From HIMB114 sp052048155 (GTDB lineage: Bacteria > Pseudomonadota > Alphaproteobacteria > Pelagibacterales > Pelagibacteraceae): DNA of 64,000 nucleotides. The notes under the pieces were generated by a model. The model had not been told where the DNA came from. It did no database searches and worked only from the letters and a program-made list of their open reading frames with translations. The stretch covers positions 50,418 to 114,417 of the forward strand of contig NZ_JBNAIK010000004.1 of the NCBI RefSeq assembly GCF_052048155.1, written 5' to 3'. Below are positions 52,095 through 61,946 of the stretch, piece by piece (position 1 is the stretch's first letter; the number at the start of each line of letters is the position of its first letter). The translations under genes and the position numbers were made by a program.

Positions 52095-53234
52095 CTAATA
52101 AACCAATGATTTATATATTTCTAGTGTTCTTGATACCATGAGCTCTCTTGTATAGTTTTCTTTAACATTTTTTCTACCCTGTCTCCCAATTAAATCGAGA
52201 ACATTCTGCTCAGTTTTCATAATCATTTTAATTTTTCCTGCTAAATCTTCAGAATCATTGTTTTTAAACAACCAACCAGTTTTATTATTAATAACCGTTT
52301 CAAGCGAACCACCAATGTCACTGGCTAATACCGGTTTTTCCATAGATTGGGCCTCAACACTTATTCTTCCAAAGGCCTCGGGTTCTATTGAGCTTGATAA
52401 AACTAAATTAGAAATAGAATATGCAACTGGCATTTTATTTAAACCATGTGCAATTTTTAATTTATTTTCTAAATTATATTTTTTTACTAACTGCATTAAT
52501 TCTTCTTTATATTGAATTCTTCCTTGATGTCCTCCAATGATTAATGAATATACGTTTTCTAACAAATTTTGATTATTTAAAATATTTAACGCTTCAATAA
52601 ATAATTTTTGACCTTTCCAATATGTTAATCTACCAGGAAGTAAAATTATAAATTTTTCAACATTAATCTTCATTAAATCTTTTAATTTTTTAATTTCTTC
52701 TTCAGTAACATTTTTTTTTGAAAAGTATTTTTCGTCTATCCCTCTTTTGACTACAGAAGATTTTGCCTTAACTTGATAATTTGTATGAATATGGTTCAAG
52801 ATAAACTCTGATCCTGCAATGACATGATCTGATTTTACCATAATTGAATTATAAAATTTTTTTAGTTTTGATTTAAAGTTATATGTTCCATGAAAAGTGG
52901 TAACAAATTTAACATTGGCTAATTTTGAGGCAAAATATGCAGACCATGCTGGTGCACGACTTCTTGCGTGAACAATATTTATTTTGTGAATTTTGATTTT
53001 TAAAAAAATATAAAAAATATTTAAAATAATAAAAAAAAGATTTTTATTAATTGGCCATTTAAATATTTTAATTTTGTTACGATCAATGAGATCTAATAAT
53101 TTACCGCCACTTGTTAAAATTGCTGAAAAACCCCCTTGTTTTGAAATATGATCTGCTACATGTAAGCAGCCTGTTTCGGCTCCACCGATATCCATATTCG
53201 GTATGATTTGAAGTAACCTTATATTTGCGCTCAT
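52095..53234 (-). CDS. Glycosyltransferase family 4 protein
   Basis: A 379-residue GT-B glycosyltransferase. The N-terminal LLQIIPNMDIGGAETGCLHV and the C-terminal EX7E motif in EPEAFGRISVEAQSMEKP, followed by ASDIGGSLETV, place it in GT4. It probably builds LPS core or another surface glycan; acceptor and sugar are not deducible. It precedes thrS by 11 nt and is divergent from the hydrolase across 32 bp of AT-rich DNA with TATA-like boxes on both strands. Confidence 0.85.
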   Translation of the reverse strand: MSANIRLLQIIPNMDIGGAETGCLHVADHISKQGGFSAILTSGGKLLDLIDRNKIKIFKWPINKNLFFIILNIFYIFLKIKIHKINIVHARSRAPAWSAYFASKLANVKFVTTFHGTYNFKSKLKKFYNSIMVKSDHVIAGSEFILNHIHTNYQVKAKSSVVKRGIDEKYFSKKNVTEEEIKKLKDLMKINVEKFIILLPGRLTYWKGQKLFIEALNILNNQNLLENVYSLIIGGHQGRIQYKEELMQLVKKYNLENKLKIAHGLNKMPVAYSISNLVLSSSIEPEAFGRISVEAQSMEKPVLASDIGGSLETVINNKTGWLFKNNDSEDLAGKIKMIMKTEQNVLDLIGRQGRKNVKENYTRELMVSRTLEIYKSLVY

Positions 53235-53266
53235 TTAAAAGATTTTATAACTATATCTTGATTAAA

Positions 53267-54028
53267 ATGAAAAACAAAAAAAATTATTTTTTAACGTCAA
53301 ATAAACAATCTGTTCATTTCACCTTTTTAAAAGCCAAAAGTAAAATTGGGGTATTATTTCTTCATGGTCTGATGTCGGATATTTCTGGAAAGAAAGTAAA
53401 ATTCATAAAATCATTATGCAAAAAAAATAATTTAAACTTTTTAGCATTTGATTTTTCTGGTCATGGCAAATCTTCTGGTATTTTTGAAAAGCAAGGAATT
53501 CATGATTGGATCTTAGAGGCTAAGGAAATCGCAAGCTTAATACTTAAAAATAAAAAAATAATCATTATTGGTTCATCATGTGGAGGATGGGTTGGTGCCA
53601 AACTTATATGGAAACTCAAAAATATAATTGGTTTTATAGGAATTTCAGCTGCTCCTGATTTTACAAAATACTTAATGTGGAATACTTTTTCAAAAAAAGC
53701 AAAGCAGATCATCAGCTCTGGAAAAATTTATAAACTGAAAAGTGATTATGATAGTTATTATCCAATAGGTAAGTCTTTGATCGAAGGTGGTAAAAAAAAT
53801 TTAATTTTACATTTGAAAAAAAATTGTAATTTTCCTTTAAGGTTTTTTCACGGATTAAAAGATAGAGTAGTTCCAATAGAATACTCCTACAAGTTATCTA
53901 AAACTTTATATTCAAAAGATAGTTTAATCTTGTTACAAGAAAAAGGTGACCATAGCCTTTCGTCATCATATGATCTTAAAAGAATAGGAAAAGAGTTGAT
54001 TAAAATTGCTAAATCTAAAATTAACTAG
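53267..54028 (+). CDS. Alpha/beta hydrolase
   Basis: A 253-residue alpha/beta-hydrolase with the oxyanion segment FLHGLMSDISGKK, the nucleophile elbow GSSCGGW (Ser in GxSxG), Asp in HGLKDRVVP and His in KGDHSLSS. The ATG at 53267 is preferred to an in-frame start at 53225, which would overlap the divergent glycosyltransferase start. No signal peptide, so a cytoplasmic esterase or thioesterase; substrate unknown. Its stop overlaps gltB's stop region by 8 bp. Confidence 0.83.
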   Translation: MKNKKNYFLTSNKQSVHFTFLKAKSKIGVLFLHGLMSDISGKKVKFIKSLCKKNNLNFLAFDFSGHGKSSGIFEKQGIHDWILEAKEIASLILKNKKIIIIGSSCGGWVGAKLIWKLKNIIGFIGISAAPDFTKYLMWNTFSKKAKQIISSGKIYKLKSDYDSYYPIGKSLIEGGKKNLILHLKKNCNFPLRFFHGLKDRVVPIEYSYKLSKTLYSKDSLILLQEKGDHSLSSSYDLKRIGKELIKIAKSKIN

Positions 54029-57000
54029 CTTTTTGTTTTAAAGGTTTATTAGTTATTGGATTATCTAGTTTATCTAACATTTCTAAAGGACATACTTGAA
54101 TAAAATGATTAATATTTACATCCCACTCAAATAAAATTTTTTGAGAATATTTTGACTTAGTAAATTTAGCATGTTGCTCAACTAAATTTTTTAAATAACT
54201 TTTCCAATAATCAGTCTCTACTTTATTAAATGTAACACTATTTGGATTTATTAAATTTTCTAGTTTAGAATCTGGATCAAAAACAAAAGCCATTCCACCT
54301 GTCATACCTGCTGCAAAGTTATCTCCAACGTCCCCTAAAAATACTGTTGTACCACCCGTCATATACTCACAACCGTTGGTGCCACAGCCTTCAACTACTG
54401 AAGTTGCACCTGAATTTCTTACAGCAAATCTTTCACCAGCTTGTCCTGAAGCAAATAACTTTCCACTTGTTGCACCATACAAAACTGTATTGCCTATAAT
54501 CGTATTTTTCTCTGTTTCAATTTCTGTAACTCGAGCTGGTCTAACGATAATTGTCCCACCAGAAAGACCTTTTCCAACATAGTCATTACAGTCACCAATA
54601 ACTTCAAGATTTATACCTTTAACTATAAAAGCTCCTAATGATTGTCCAGCTGAACCTCTTAGTTTAATGTTAATTTGATTCTCATTAAATGATTTGTCTT
54701 TAAAGTCTGTAACTAAAGTTGAAGATAGTCTAGCCCCTACAGTTCGGTCTGTATTTTTAATATTATAACTTAACTCAACATTCTGACCACTTTGAATCAA
54801 TGGCAATAAATCACTAATAATTTTTTCATCAAGTGTATTTGGAACTTCATTTCTAATTTTGTCTTTACAGTACCTTGGGTTATCACCTGGATCAGCTTGA
54901 ACTAAAAGAGGATTAAAATCTAAATCATCTAAATTAGATGATCCTTTAGAAATTTGAGTTAATAAATCTGTTCTTCCTATAACTTCATTTAAAGATTTAA
55001 ATCCTAGCTCAGCTAAAATTTCTCTGACCTCTTCAGCAACAAATGTAAATAAATTAACTACTTTTTCTGGTGTACCTACAAACTTATCTCTTAAATCCTC
55101 TCTTTGAGTACATATTCCAACTGGGCATGTATCTGAGTGGCATTGTCTAACCATAATACATCCCATGGCTATCAAACTGGTTGTTGCTATGCCAAACTCA
55201 TCAGCACCCATCATTGCCGCCATTACAACATCTCTTCCAGTTTTAATGCTTCCATCTGTTCTTAATACAACTTTATGTCTCAAATTATTCATTGTTAAAA
55301 TTTGATTTGTTTCCGTTAAACCCATTTCCCATGGTAAACCTACATACTTCACGCTGGTTTGTGGTGTTGCCCCTGACCCACCGTTATGGCCACTAATTAA
55401 AATTATATCTGCTTTAGCTTTTGCTACTCCAGCTGCTACCGTTCCTACACCAGTTGAAGCAACTAACTTTACTCCAACTCTAGCTTTTGGATTAATTTGT
55501 TTAAGGTCATAAATTAATTGAGCCAGATCTTCGATAGAATAAATATCATGATGAGGAGGAGGTGAAACTAAAGTTACTCCAGGAGTTGAATGTCTTAATT
55601 TTGAAATATATTTTGAAACTTTAAAACCTGGTAGCTGCCCACCTTCACCTGGCTTTGCACCTTGTGCAACTTTAATTTCAATTTCATTACAATGATTTAA
55701 ATATTTTGCTGTAACACCAAATCTTCCTGATGCAACTTGCTTTACTCTTGAGTTTGCATTGTCTCCATTTGCTCTAGGTACAAATCGCTCTTCATCCTCA
55801 CCGCCTTCTCCGCTACAAGAAGCGCCGCCTATTCTGTTCATCGCAATAGCTAAAGTCTCATGAGCTTCTTTTGATAAGGCGCCCATTGACATACTTCCTG
55901 TTCCAAATCTTTTTCTAATTTCAGTAACAGACTCAACTTCTTCTAAGGATATTGATTTTTTCTTAGATTTAAATCCTAACAAATCTCTCAAATGAATTGG
56001 TGGCAAATCATGAATTAACTTCGAATATTTCTTGTAAGTATCAAAAGAATCATTTGTAACCGCGCTTTGTAGCAAATGCATTGTCTTGGCTTGATAGCCG
56101 TGTGTTTCACCACCATGACGATACTTATAAATACCGCCAATTGGTAAAGAAATTATATTTTCTCTAAATGCTTTTTCGTGATGTTTTTTGATCATGTTTT
56201 CAATACCTAAAATTCCGATACCCGAAATTCTAGACTCAAGACCTGGAAAGTATTCAGAAACTAATGAACGGCTTAATCCTAATGATTGAAAATTGAGTCC
56301 TCCACGATATGAACTAATAACTGAAATTCCCATCTTGGACATGATCTTTAACAAACCATCATTAATAGCTTTTACATACCTTTGAACACATTCATCAAAA
56401 CTTAATTTTCCAAATAAACCTTTTTCAAATCTTTGATAAATTGAGTCTATTGTTAAATAAGGATTAACAGTAGTAGCACCTGCTCCAATCAAAACTGCAA
56501 AATAATGTGTGTCTAAACATTCGGATGATTTTACGTGAATAGAAACAAACTTTCTGATTCCTAAATTTGTTAAATAAGATTGCACTGCTCCTTGAGCTAA
56601 AATCACTGGTATAGAAATTCTATTTTTAGATACATTTTCATCACTTATAACTAAGTGTTTTGCTCCGCCTCTTACAAACTCCTCTGCTTCAGATCTAATT
56701 CTATCTAATTGATTTTTTAAATTATTTTTTTCATTAATTTCATATGTTAAATCGATAGTTTTTATTTCCTTTTCAAATGTATCATTTAACTTTTTAAACT
56801 GAGTATTTGTTAAAACTGGACTCTCAAGTAAATAACTTTTTTGTTTTGTTAATTTATCATCTAGAATATTCTCTAAATTACCAAGTCTTGTATTAAGTGA
56901 CATTACCCTATTTTCTCTAAGAGAATCTATTGGAGGGTTAGTAACTTGACTAAAGTTTTGTCTGAAAAAATGAGATAACGGTCTGTACTTGCTTGATAAA

Positions 57001-58529
57001 ACTGCAATAGGTGTGTCATCCCCCATGGACCCAACTGCTTCTTTTGAGTCTTCAATCATTGGATGAAGAATAATTTCCAAATCCTCTATACTTAAACCTG
57101 AAAGAAATTGTCTTTGTCTCAGTTCTTGACCTTCGTAGATATTTTTTTCTTTTAAATTTTTAAAACTTTTTGTTAATTCAATATGATTAGAGGCAAACTC
57201 TTTATAAACAGGATTTGATGCTAAATGATCTTTTGTTTTTTTATCATTAAAATATTTTCCTTTATCTAAATCCAAAGAAATCATTTGGCCTGGACCAACT
57301 CTTCCTCTGTATTGAATATTGTCTTCAGCAACATGGACCATTCCAGTTTCTGAACCAGCAAACAACATTTTATCTTTAGTGATTGTATAACGAAGAGGTC
57401 TTAAACCATTTCTATCAGAAGCGGCAACAATCCAACGGCCATCAAAAGCAGCAACTGCCGCTGGGCCATCCCATGGTTCAATAACTGAATTCAAATAGTT
57501 ATACATATCTCGGTGTAATTTAGATATTATTTTACTTTTTTTAGACCAGGCTTCAGGGATCAACATCATTTTAGCAATTGGAAGGTCTCTACCTCCTCTT
57601 ACTAACAATTCAAATGCTGCATCTAGCGAGGCGGTGTCAGAATTATTAGCTTTGATAATTGGTTTTATATCTTCAATATTTTCAAAAAGATTACTATCCA
57701 TGCCAGCCTCATGTGTTTTCATCCAATTAACATTCCCTTTTAAAGTATTGATCTCACCGTTATGAGCAATGACCCTAAATGGCTGGGCAAGTTCCCATGA
57801 GGGAAAGGTATTTGTTGAAAATCTTTGGTGAAAAATTGCAAAACGAGAGGTAAATCTTTGGTCTAATAAATCTGGATAAAAATCAGCGATATTTTCAGCC
57901 AAAAACATTCCTTTATAAATAACTGACTTTGAACTTAACGAACAAATATAAAAGTCGTTTAGCTGTTCCTTCGCAGCGCTATTTTCAATTTTTTTTCTAA
58001 TTGTAAAAAGTTTTCTTTCTAAGTCTTGAAAATCTTGTTTATTTTCACACGCAAAAATAATTTGTTCAATTTCAGGTCTTGTGTCATTAGCTTTTTGACC
58101 TAAAACTTTTGGATTTACAGGGACCTGCCTCCATCCAAAAATGTAAAAATCATTGTTTAAAAGTTCTTGCTCAATAAGTGTTCTGCATCTTTCTTGAGCT
58201 GAATAGTTAGTTCTTGGTAAAAAAACCATACCTAGGCAAATTTCTTGATCTTCACTTACATCGTGCCCTGTAACATTAATTTGTTCCTTGAAAAAATCTC
58301 TACTAAATTCAATATGAATTCCAGCTCCATCTCCAGTTTTGCCATCAGCGTCAACCGCACCTCTGTGCCAAACTGCCTTTAAAGCTTCTATTCCATTTTC
58401 AACAACTTCACGCTTTTGTTTTCCAGTCATAGAAGCTACAAAGCCAACACCACAAGCGTCGTGATCTTCTATTTTTACGTTTGATGCTTCTAATCTGTTT
58501 TTATTTGATAAATAATTTTCAATAGTCAC
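54021..58529 (-). CDS. gltB: Glutamate synthase (NADPH) large subunit GltB
   Basis: A 1502-residue glutamate synthase alpha subunit. After a 25-residue propeptide-like N-terminus, Cys26 (DHDACGVGF) is the glutaminase nucleophile. The FMN/synthase domain includes GEGGEDEERF, GAKPGEGGQLPG and SGHNGGSGATPQTS; the Cys cluster CIMVRQCHSDTCPVG binds a 3Fe-4S centre; the C-terminal GXGXG repeats are present. With GltD it makes two glutamates from glutamine and 2-oxoglutarate. Its ATG overlaps the gltD stop by one base. Confidence 0.97.
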   Translation of the reverse strand: MTIENYLSNKNRLEASNVKIEDHDACGVGFVASMTGKQKREVVENGIEALKAVWHRGAVDADGKTGDGAGIHIEFSRDFFKEQINVTGHDVSEDQEICLGMVFLPRTNYSAQERCRTLIEQELLNNDFYIFGWRQVPVNPKVLGQKANDTRPEIEQIIFACENKQDFQDLERKLFTIRKKIENSAAKEQLNDFYICSLSSKSVIYKGMFLAENIADFYPDLLDQRFTSRFAIFHQRFSTNTFPSWELAQPFRVIAHNGEINTLKGNVNWMKTHEAGMDSNLFENIEDIKPIIKANNSDTASLDAAFELLVRGGRDLPIAKMMLIPEAWSKKSKIISKLHRDMYNYLNSVIEPWDGPAAVAAFDGRWIVAASDRNGLRPLRYTITKDKMLFAGSETGMVHVAEDNIQYRGRVGPGQMISLDLDKGKYFNDKKTKDHLASNPVYKEFASNHIELTKSFKNLKEKNIYEGQELRQRQFLSGLSIEDLEIILHPMIEDSKEAVGSMGDDTPIAVLSSKYRPLSHFFRQNFSQVTNPPIDSLRENRVMSLNTRLGNLENILDDKLTKQKSYLLESPVLTNTQFKKLNDTFEKEIKTIDLTYEINEKNNLKNQLDRIRSEAEEFVRGGAKHLVISDENVSKNRISIPVILAQGAVQSYLTNLGIRKFVSIHVKSSECLDTHYFAVLIGAGATTVNPYLTIDSIYQRFEKGLFGKLSFDECVQRYVKAINDGLLKIMSKMGISVISSYRGGLNFQSLGLSRSLVSEYFPGLESRISGIGILGIENMIKKHHEKAFRENIISLPIGGIYKYRHGGETHGYQAKTMHLLQSAVTNDSFDTYKKYSKLIHDLPPIHLRDLLGFKSKKKSISLEEVESVTEIRKRFGTGSMSMGALSKEAHETLAIAMNRIGGASCSGEGGEDEERFVPRANGDNANSRVKQVASGRFGVTAKYLNHCNEIEIKVAQGAKPGEGGQLPGFKVSKYISKLRHSTPGVTLVSPPPHHDIYSIEDLAQLIYDLKQINPKARVGVKLVASTGVGTVAAGVAKAKADIILISGHNGGSGATPQTSVKYVGLPWEMGLTETNQILTMNNLRHKVVLRTDGSIKTGRDVVMAAMMGADEFGIATTSLIAMGCIMVRQCHSDTCPVGICTQREDLRDKFVGTPEKVVNLFTFVAEEVREILAELGFKSLNEVIGRTDLLTQISKGSSNLDDLDFNPLLVQADPGDNPRYCKDKIRNEVPNTLDEKIISDLLPLIQSGQNVELSYNIKNTDRTVGARLSSTLVTDFKDKSFNENQINIKLRGSAGQSLGAFIVKGINLEVIGDCNDYVGKGLSGGTIIVRPARVTEIETEKNTIIGNTVLYGATSGKLFASGQAGERFAVRNSGATSVVEGCGTNGCEYMTGGTTVFLGDVGDNFAAGMTGGMAFVFDPDSKLENLINPNSVTFNKVETDYWKSYLKNLVEQHAKFTKSKYSQKILFEWDVNINHFIQVCPLEMLDKLDNPITNKPLKQKAS

Positions 58530-59968
58530 TATGCCGCCTTATTCTTTTTCTTTTGTGAAATTGATTTTAAATATTCACTTATTCCTACTGCTGCATCTCT
58601 TCCGTCTCTAATTGCCCAAACTACTAAAGACGCACCACGTACAATATCTCCTGCAGCAAAAACTCCTTTAATATTTGTTTTTAATGTTTTTAAATCTGTT
58701 TTAATTGTACCCCATTTAGTAACTTCTAAATCAGGTTCGCCAAACAATTTTGGTATTTCTTCAGGCTCAAAACCAAGAGCTTCAATGACTAAATCTGCAT
58801 CAAGTGACTCTTCCGCTCCATCTATAATTTTTGGCGATTGTCTACCAGATGAATCTGGTTCACCAAGTCTCATCTTGTTAATTGTAACTTTTTCTACGTT
58901 ATCTTTTCCTTCAAATAATTTTGGACTCGATAACCAAATAAAGTTAACTCCCTCTTCTTCAGCATTAGCAACTTCTCTAGCAGACCCTGGCATATTAGCT
59001 TTATCTCTTCTATATAAGCACGAAACGGATTTTGCTTTTTGTCTAACTGCGGTTCTAACACAATCCATTGCTGTATCACCACCACCTACTACAATAACAT
59101 TTTTTCCTTCAGCATTAAGTGTTCCATTATCAAAATCTTTTACTTCATCACCCAAACCTTTTTTATTTGATGCTGTTAAAAACTCCATTGCAGGGAAAAT
59201 ATTTTTTAGATTTGATCCAGGAGTTTCAATTTGTCTTGCTTTATAAACTCCAGTTGCAATCAAGATGGCATCATGTTTTTCTTTTAATTCTTTTAACGTA
59301 GAGTCTTTACCAACTTCAAAATTATTAATAATTTTTATATTGCTATCTTTTAAAAGTTTTGTTCTTCTCAAAACTACTGATTTATCTAATTTAAAATTTG
59401 GAATACCATAAATAAGTAACCCACCAGCTCGATCATATCGATCGTAAATCGTCACTTGATAACCTTCTTTTCTTAACTCCATGGCAGCAGCAATACCCGC
59501 TGGTCCTGCTCCAATTATTCCAACAGATTGCTTTATTTCATTTAACGGCTTTATTGGTTCAACCCAACCATTTTCCCATGCTGTATTAGTTATAAATTTT
59601 TCTACTGCACCAATTGTTACCGTGCCATGTCCTGACTGTTCTATAACACAGTTACCTTCACATAAACGATCTTGAGGGCATATACTGCCGCAAACTTCTG
59701 GCATTGAATTAGTAGCTGATGAAATTTCATAAGCATCTTTTAATCTTCCCTCTGCAGTCAATTTTAACCAATCTGGTATATTGTTTTGTAAAGGACAGTG
59801 AACCTGGCAGAAAGGTGTACCACACTGGGAACATCTGCTAGCCTGATCCTTTGCTTTATGATCAATAAACTCTTTGTATATTTCTAAAAAATTTTCTCTT
59901 CTTTCGCCTACCTCTATTTTTTCAGGCGTTTCTCTTTTCAGATCTACAAATTTTAACATTTTCGACAT
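58529..59968 (-). CDS. gltD: Glutamate synthase small subunit GltD
   Basis: A 479-residue beta subunit that passes electrons from NADPH to GltB. N-terminal Cys motifs SRCSQCGTPFCQVHCPLQN and CGSICPQDRLCEGNCV bind 4Fe-4S clusters; the FAD site GIIGAGPAGIAAAMEL and NADPH site VVGGGDTAMDCVRTA follow. The start could be 59968 (MSKMLKF) or the Met three codons later; no Shine-Dalgarno decides. Only 1-bp overlap with gltB, so the two are one operon. Confidence 0.96.
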   Translation of the reverse strand: MSKMLKFVDLKRETPEKIEVGERRENFLEIYKEFIDHKAKDQASRCSQCGTPFCQVHCPLQNNIPDWLKLTAEGRLKDAYEISSATNSMPEVCGSICPQDRLCEGNCVIEQSGHGTVTIGAVEKFITNTAWENGWVEPIKPLNEIKQSVGIIGAGPAGIAAAMELRKEGYQVTIYDRYDRAGGLLIYGIPNFKLDKSVVLRRTKLLKDSNIKIINNFEVGKDSTLKELKEKHDAILIATGVYKARQIETPGSNLKNIFPAMEFLTASNKKGLGDEVKDFDNGTLNAEGKNVIVVGGGDTAMDCVRTAVRQKAKSVSCLYRRDKANMPGSAREVANAEEEGVNFIWLSSPKLFEGKDNVEKVTINKMRLGEPDSSGRQSPKIIDGAEESLDADLVIEALGFEPEEIPKLFGEPDLEVTKWGTIKTDLKTLKTNIKGVFAAGDIVRGASLVVWAIRDGRDAAVGISEYLKSISQKKKNKAA

Positions 59969-60182
59969 GAGGCAAGGTTCTTATAATATATAAATCGCTA
60001 TGTCATTGTATTTTAGTAAATATTTATTTACTAAAAAATATACAAAATATAACAATAATATTAAAAATCTGTAAGAAAATAGTCAATTTTAACAAAAACT
60101 TAATATTTTCAGAGAATCGTTAAAAATCATAGCTAGTTTTTTTGGTTCTAAATTTATAGCATTAAATGCTAAATGATAATAA
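59969..60182. other. Divergent intergenic region gltD/uppP
   Basis: The largest non-coding stretch in the window (214 bp). It contains a perfect 12-bp AT-rich inverted repeat (60011-60036) on the gltD side, TATA-like sequence next to the gltD start (about 59980-59995), and a small perfect palindrome TAGCATT-A-AATGCTA (60158-60172) on the uppP side. No convincing -35 boxes. A 24-codon ATG frame from 60000 is not credible as a gene. Confidence 0.6.
60011..60036. promoter_or_regulatory. Perfect inverted repeat upstream of gltDB
   Basis: TTTTAGTAAATA-TT-TATTTACTAAAA: 12-bp arms with a 2-bp centre, about 43 bp upstream of the gltD ATG. It could be an operator for a dimeric regulator or a near-promoter hairpin. 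Its position fits control of gltBD, but no regulator is named. Confidence 0.5.
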
Positions 60183-60974
60183 TTGAAAATCATAGTGAGT
60201 TTTTCAATTTATTTTCCTCTAATAGCTTTAGCAATAATTCAGGGAATAACCGAATGGTTACCCATTTCTTCTAGTGGAATTTTAGTTTTTTTAGAACAAC
60301 TTATAAATCTGGAAGATAAAAATCTTAATCTTTTATTTAACATATCAGTTCATGCAGGCTCTCTAATTGCAATAATATTTTATTTTAAAAAAGAAATTTT
60401 CAATATATTAAAAAATTTAAAGCTTTTACATAATATAATAATTGCAACTATTCCGGTTGTTTTGTTTGGTTTAATAGTTAAAGTTTTAAATTTAAATATT
60501 TTCCTTCAAGATATAAAAGTTGTAGCGTTTGCTACAGTTTTTTTTTCAATTATTTTGTACCTTTCAGATAAAACTAAAGTTTCGCAATACTATGAACAAA
60601 ACATACCAAATAAAAATGCATTCTATATTGGTTTAGCGCAAGTGCTTGCATTAATACCTGGCACAAGTAGATCGGGCATCACTATAACATGCGCAAGATA
60701 CTTAGGGTACTCTAGGACTCATGCAGCAAAGTTTTCATTTATAATATCTATACCTGTATTATTGGCGGCTACAACTTTAGGAGTAGGAGATGCAATAGTA
60801 AACTTTGACCCTAAAATTATAAATATTTTATTAATTGGCTTTTCTTTTTCACTGATTGCTTCGCTTTTAAGTATTAAGGTGTTTCTATCTTTTGTTGAAA
60901 AAAATAACTTAACACTATTTGTGGTTCTAAGACTTATCTTAGGAGCTGGGCTTTTATTCTATTCTTTTTCTTAA
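60183..60974 (+). CDS. uppP: Undecaprenyl-diphosphatase UppP (BacA)
   Basis: A 263-residue polytopic membrane protein that recycles undecaprenyl diphosphate for cell-wall synthesis. Both family motifs are present: GITEWLPISSSGILV near the N-terminus and PGTSRSGITITCARYLG in the middle. The start is TTG (60183) or GTG (60195); the GTG gives a more typical short N-terminus, and no ATG is available. Its TAA shares TTAA with the stop of the convergent NDUFA9-like gene. Confidence 0.93.
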   Translation: MKIIVSFSIYFPLIALAIIQGITEWLPISSSGILVFLEQLINLEDKNLNLLFNISVHAGSLIAIIFYFKKEIFNILKNLKLLHNIIIATIPVVLFGLIVKVLNLNIFLQDIKVVAFATVFFSIILYLSDKTKVSQYYEQNIPNKNAFYIGLAQVLALIPGTSRSGITITCARYLGYSRTHAAKFSFIISIPVLLAATTLGVGDAIVNFDPKIINILLIGFSFSLIASLLSIKVFLSFVEKNNLTLFVVLRLILGAGLLFYSFS

Positions 60975-61924
60975 GAAGAAAACTGTCCCTCTGGTCTAAA
61001 TCGATATAAATAATTTGGAATAATTTTTCTTATACCCTCGAGATCAACTATAAGATCTTTTAACGTTTTATTAATATTGGTTGCTATATTATCACCAGAT
61101 TCTAAAGTTTTTATTTGATCCAGTGTTAGCATAGGTTTTGGTGCTAACTGTAAAATTCTACCTTGTATTCTCCCTGCCCAGGATGGTATTGGAATAATAA
61201 TATTTTTTGCTCTTATTTCATTTGATATAATTTTAACAAGCTCTTCCAAGGTAAATATTTCATCTCCAACAAATTCAAAAGTTTCTTTTTTAATTTCTTC
61301 GTCAATAATTTTTTCAATACCTTTTGCAATATCTCCAACGTAAACAGGTTGAAATTTTACATTTGAATTTGCCAGAGGAATAATTGGAAATAGTTTTGCT
61401 AATTTGGCAAACATATTTGTAAAATCATTCTTACCACCTCCGTAAACTACTGACGGTTTAATTATAGTATAGTTTTCTAAATTTTCTTTAATAAACTCTT
61501 CAGCTTTAAATTTACTTTCTAGATATTTTGACTCTGTACCACTCTTTACTCCAAGACTCGAAAAATGAATAAAATGTTTTATCGTGTTTTGTTTTTTAAT
61601 TACCTCAACTAGATTAGTTACAAAATCAGTATGTATTTTTTGAAAAGTATTCTGGCCTTTTTCATACAAAATACCAACCAAGTTAATACAAATGTTTGTG
61701 TCCTTTATAAATGTCTCAATTTGATCTTTTGCATTTATATTAACTTTGTGCAGTGATATTTGACCTGGGTCACCACATGATGATTTTAATTCAATAACAT
61801 CCTCATCATAGGGATTACGAGTTGCAATTTTAATTTCAAAGCCTTTATTTGCTAAAATTTTAACAATAGAACTTCCAATGAAGCCAGCGCCACCAAAAAA
61901 ACTAATTTTTTTTATAGGTTTCAT
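60971..61924 (-). CDS. NDUFA9-like NAD(P)-binding complex I-associated protein
   Basis: A 317-residue atypical short-chain dehydrogenase with FFGGAGFIGSSIVKILA (nucleotide binding), CINLVGILYEKG, FIHFSSLGV, and YTIIKPSVVYGGG instead of a classical YxxxK site. This pattern fits the family of complex I subunit NDUFA9 and its bacterial relatives, in which NADPH binding is structural. A link to complex I here is family knowledge, not context; the neighbours are unrelated. Divergent from rnd across 22 bp. Confidence 0.8.
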   Translation of the reverse strand: MKPIKKISFFGGAGFIGSSIVKILANKGFEIKIATRNPYDEDVIELKSSCGDPGQISLHKVNINAKDQIETFIKDTNICINLVGILYEKGQNTFQKIHTDFVTNLVEVIKKQNTIKHFIHFSSLGVKSGTESKYLESKFKAEEFIKENLENYTIIKPSVVYGGGKNDFTNMFAKLAKLFPIIPLANSNVKFQPVYVGDIAKGIEKIIDEEIKKETFEFVGDEIFTLEELVKIISNEIRAKNIIIPIPSWAGRIQGRILQLAPKPMLTLDQIKTLESGDNIATNINKTLKDLIVDLEGIRKIIPNYLYRFRPEGQFSS

Positions 61925-61946
61925 GTATACAATTAATAATTGAATT
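61925..61946. promoter_or_regulatory. 22-bp divergent spacer with central palindrome
   Basis: The complete spacer between two divergent ATGs. CAATTA-A-TAATTG (61930-61942) is a perfect inverted repeat centred at 61936, the midpoint between the start codons. TAATAA/TATTAA-type -10 boxes can be read on both strands 5-10 nt from each ATG, implying leaderless or nearly leaderless transcripts. Sequence inference only. Confidence 0.42.

Noticed and set aside
58785..59246. 153-codon plus-strand frame within gltD
   Set aside because: Antisense shadow; Ser/Pro/Phe-rich translation typical of reverse frames.
60000..60074. 24-codon ATG frame in the gltD/uppP spacer
   Set aside because: Spans the perfect palindrome, composition is random AT-rich, and it is not coupled to a gene.
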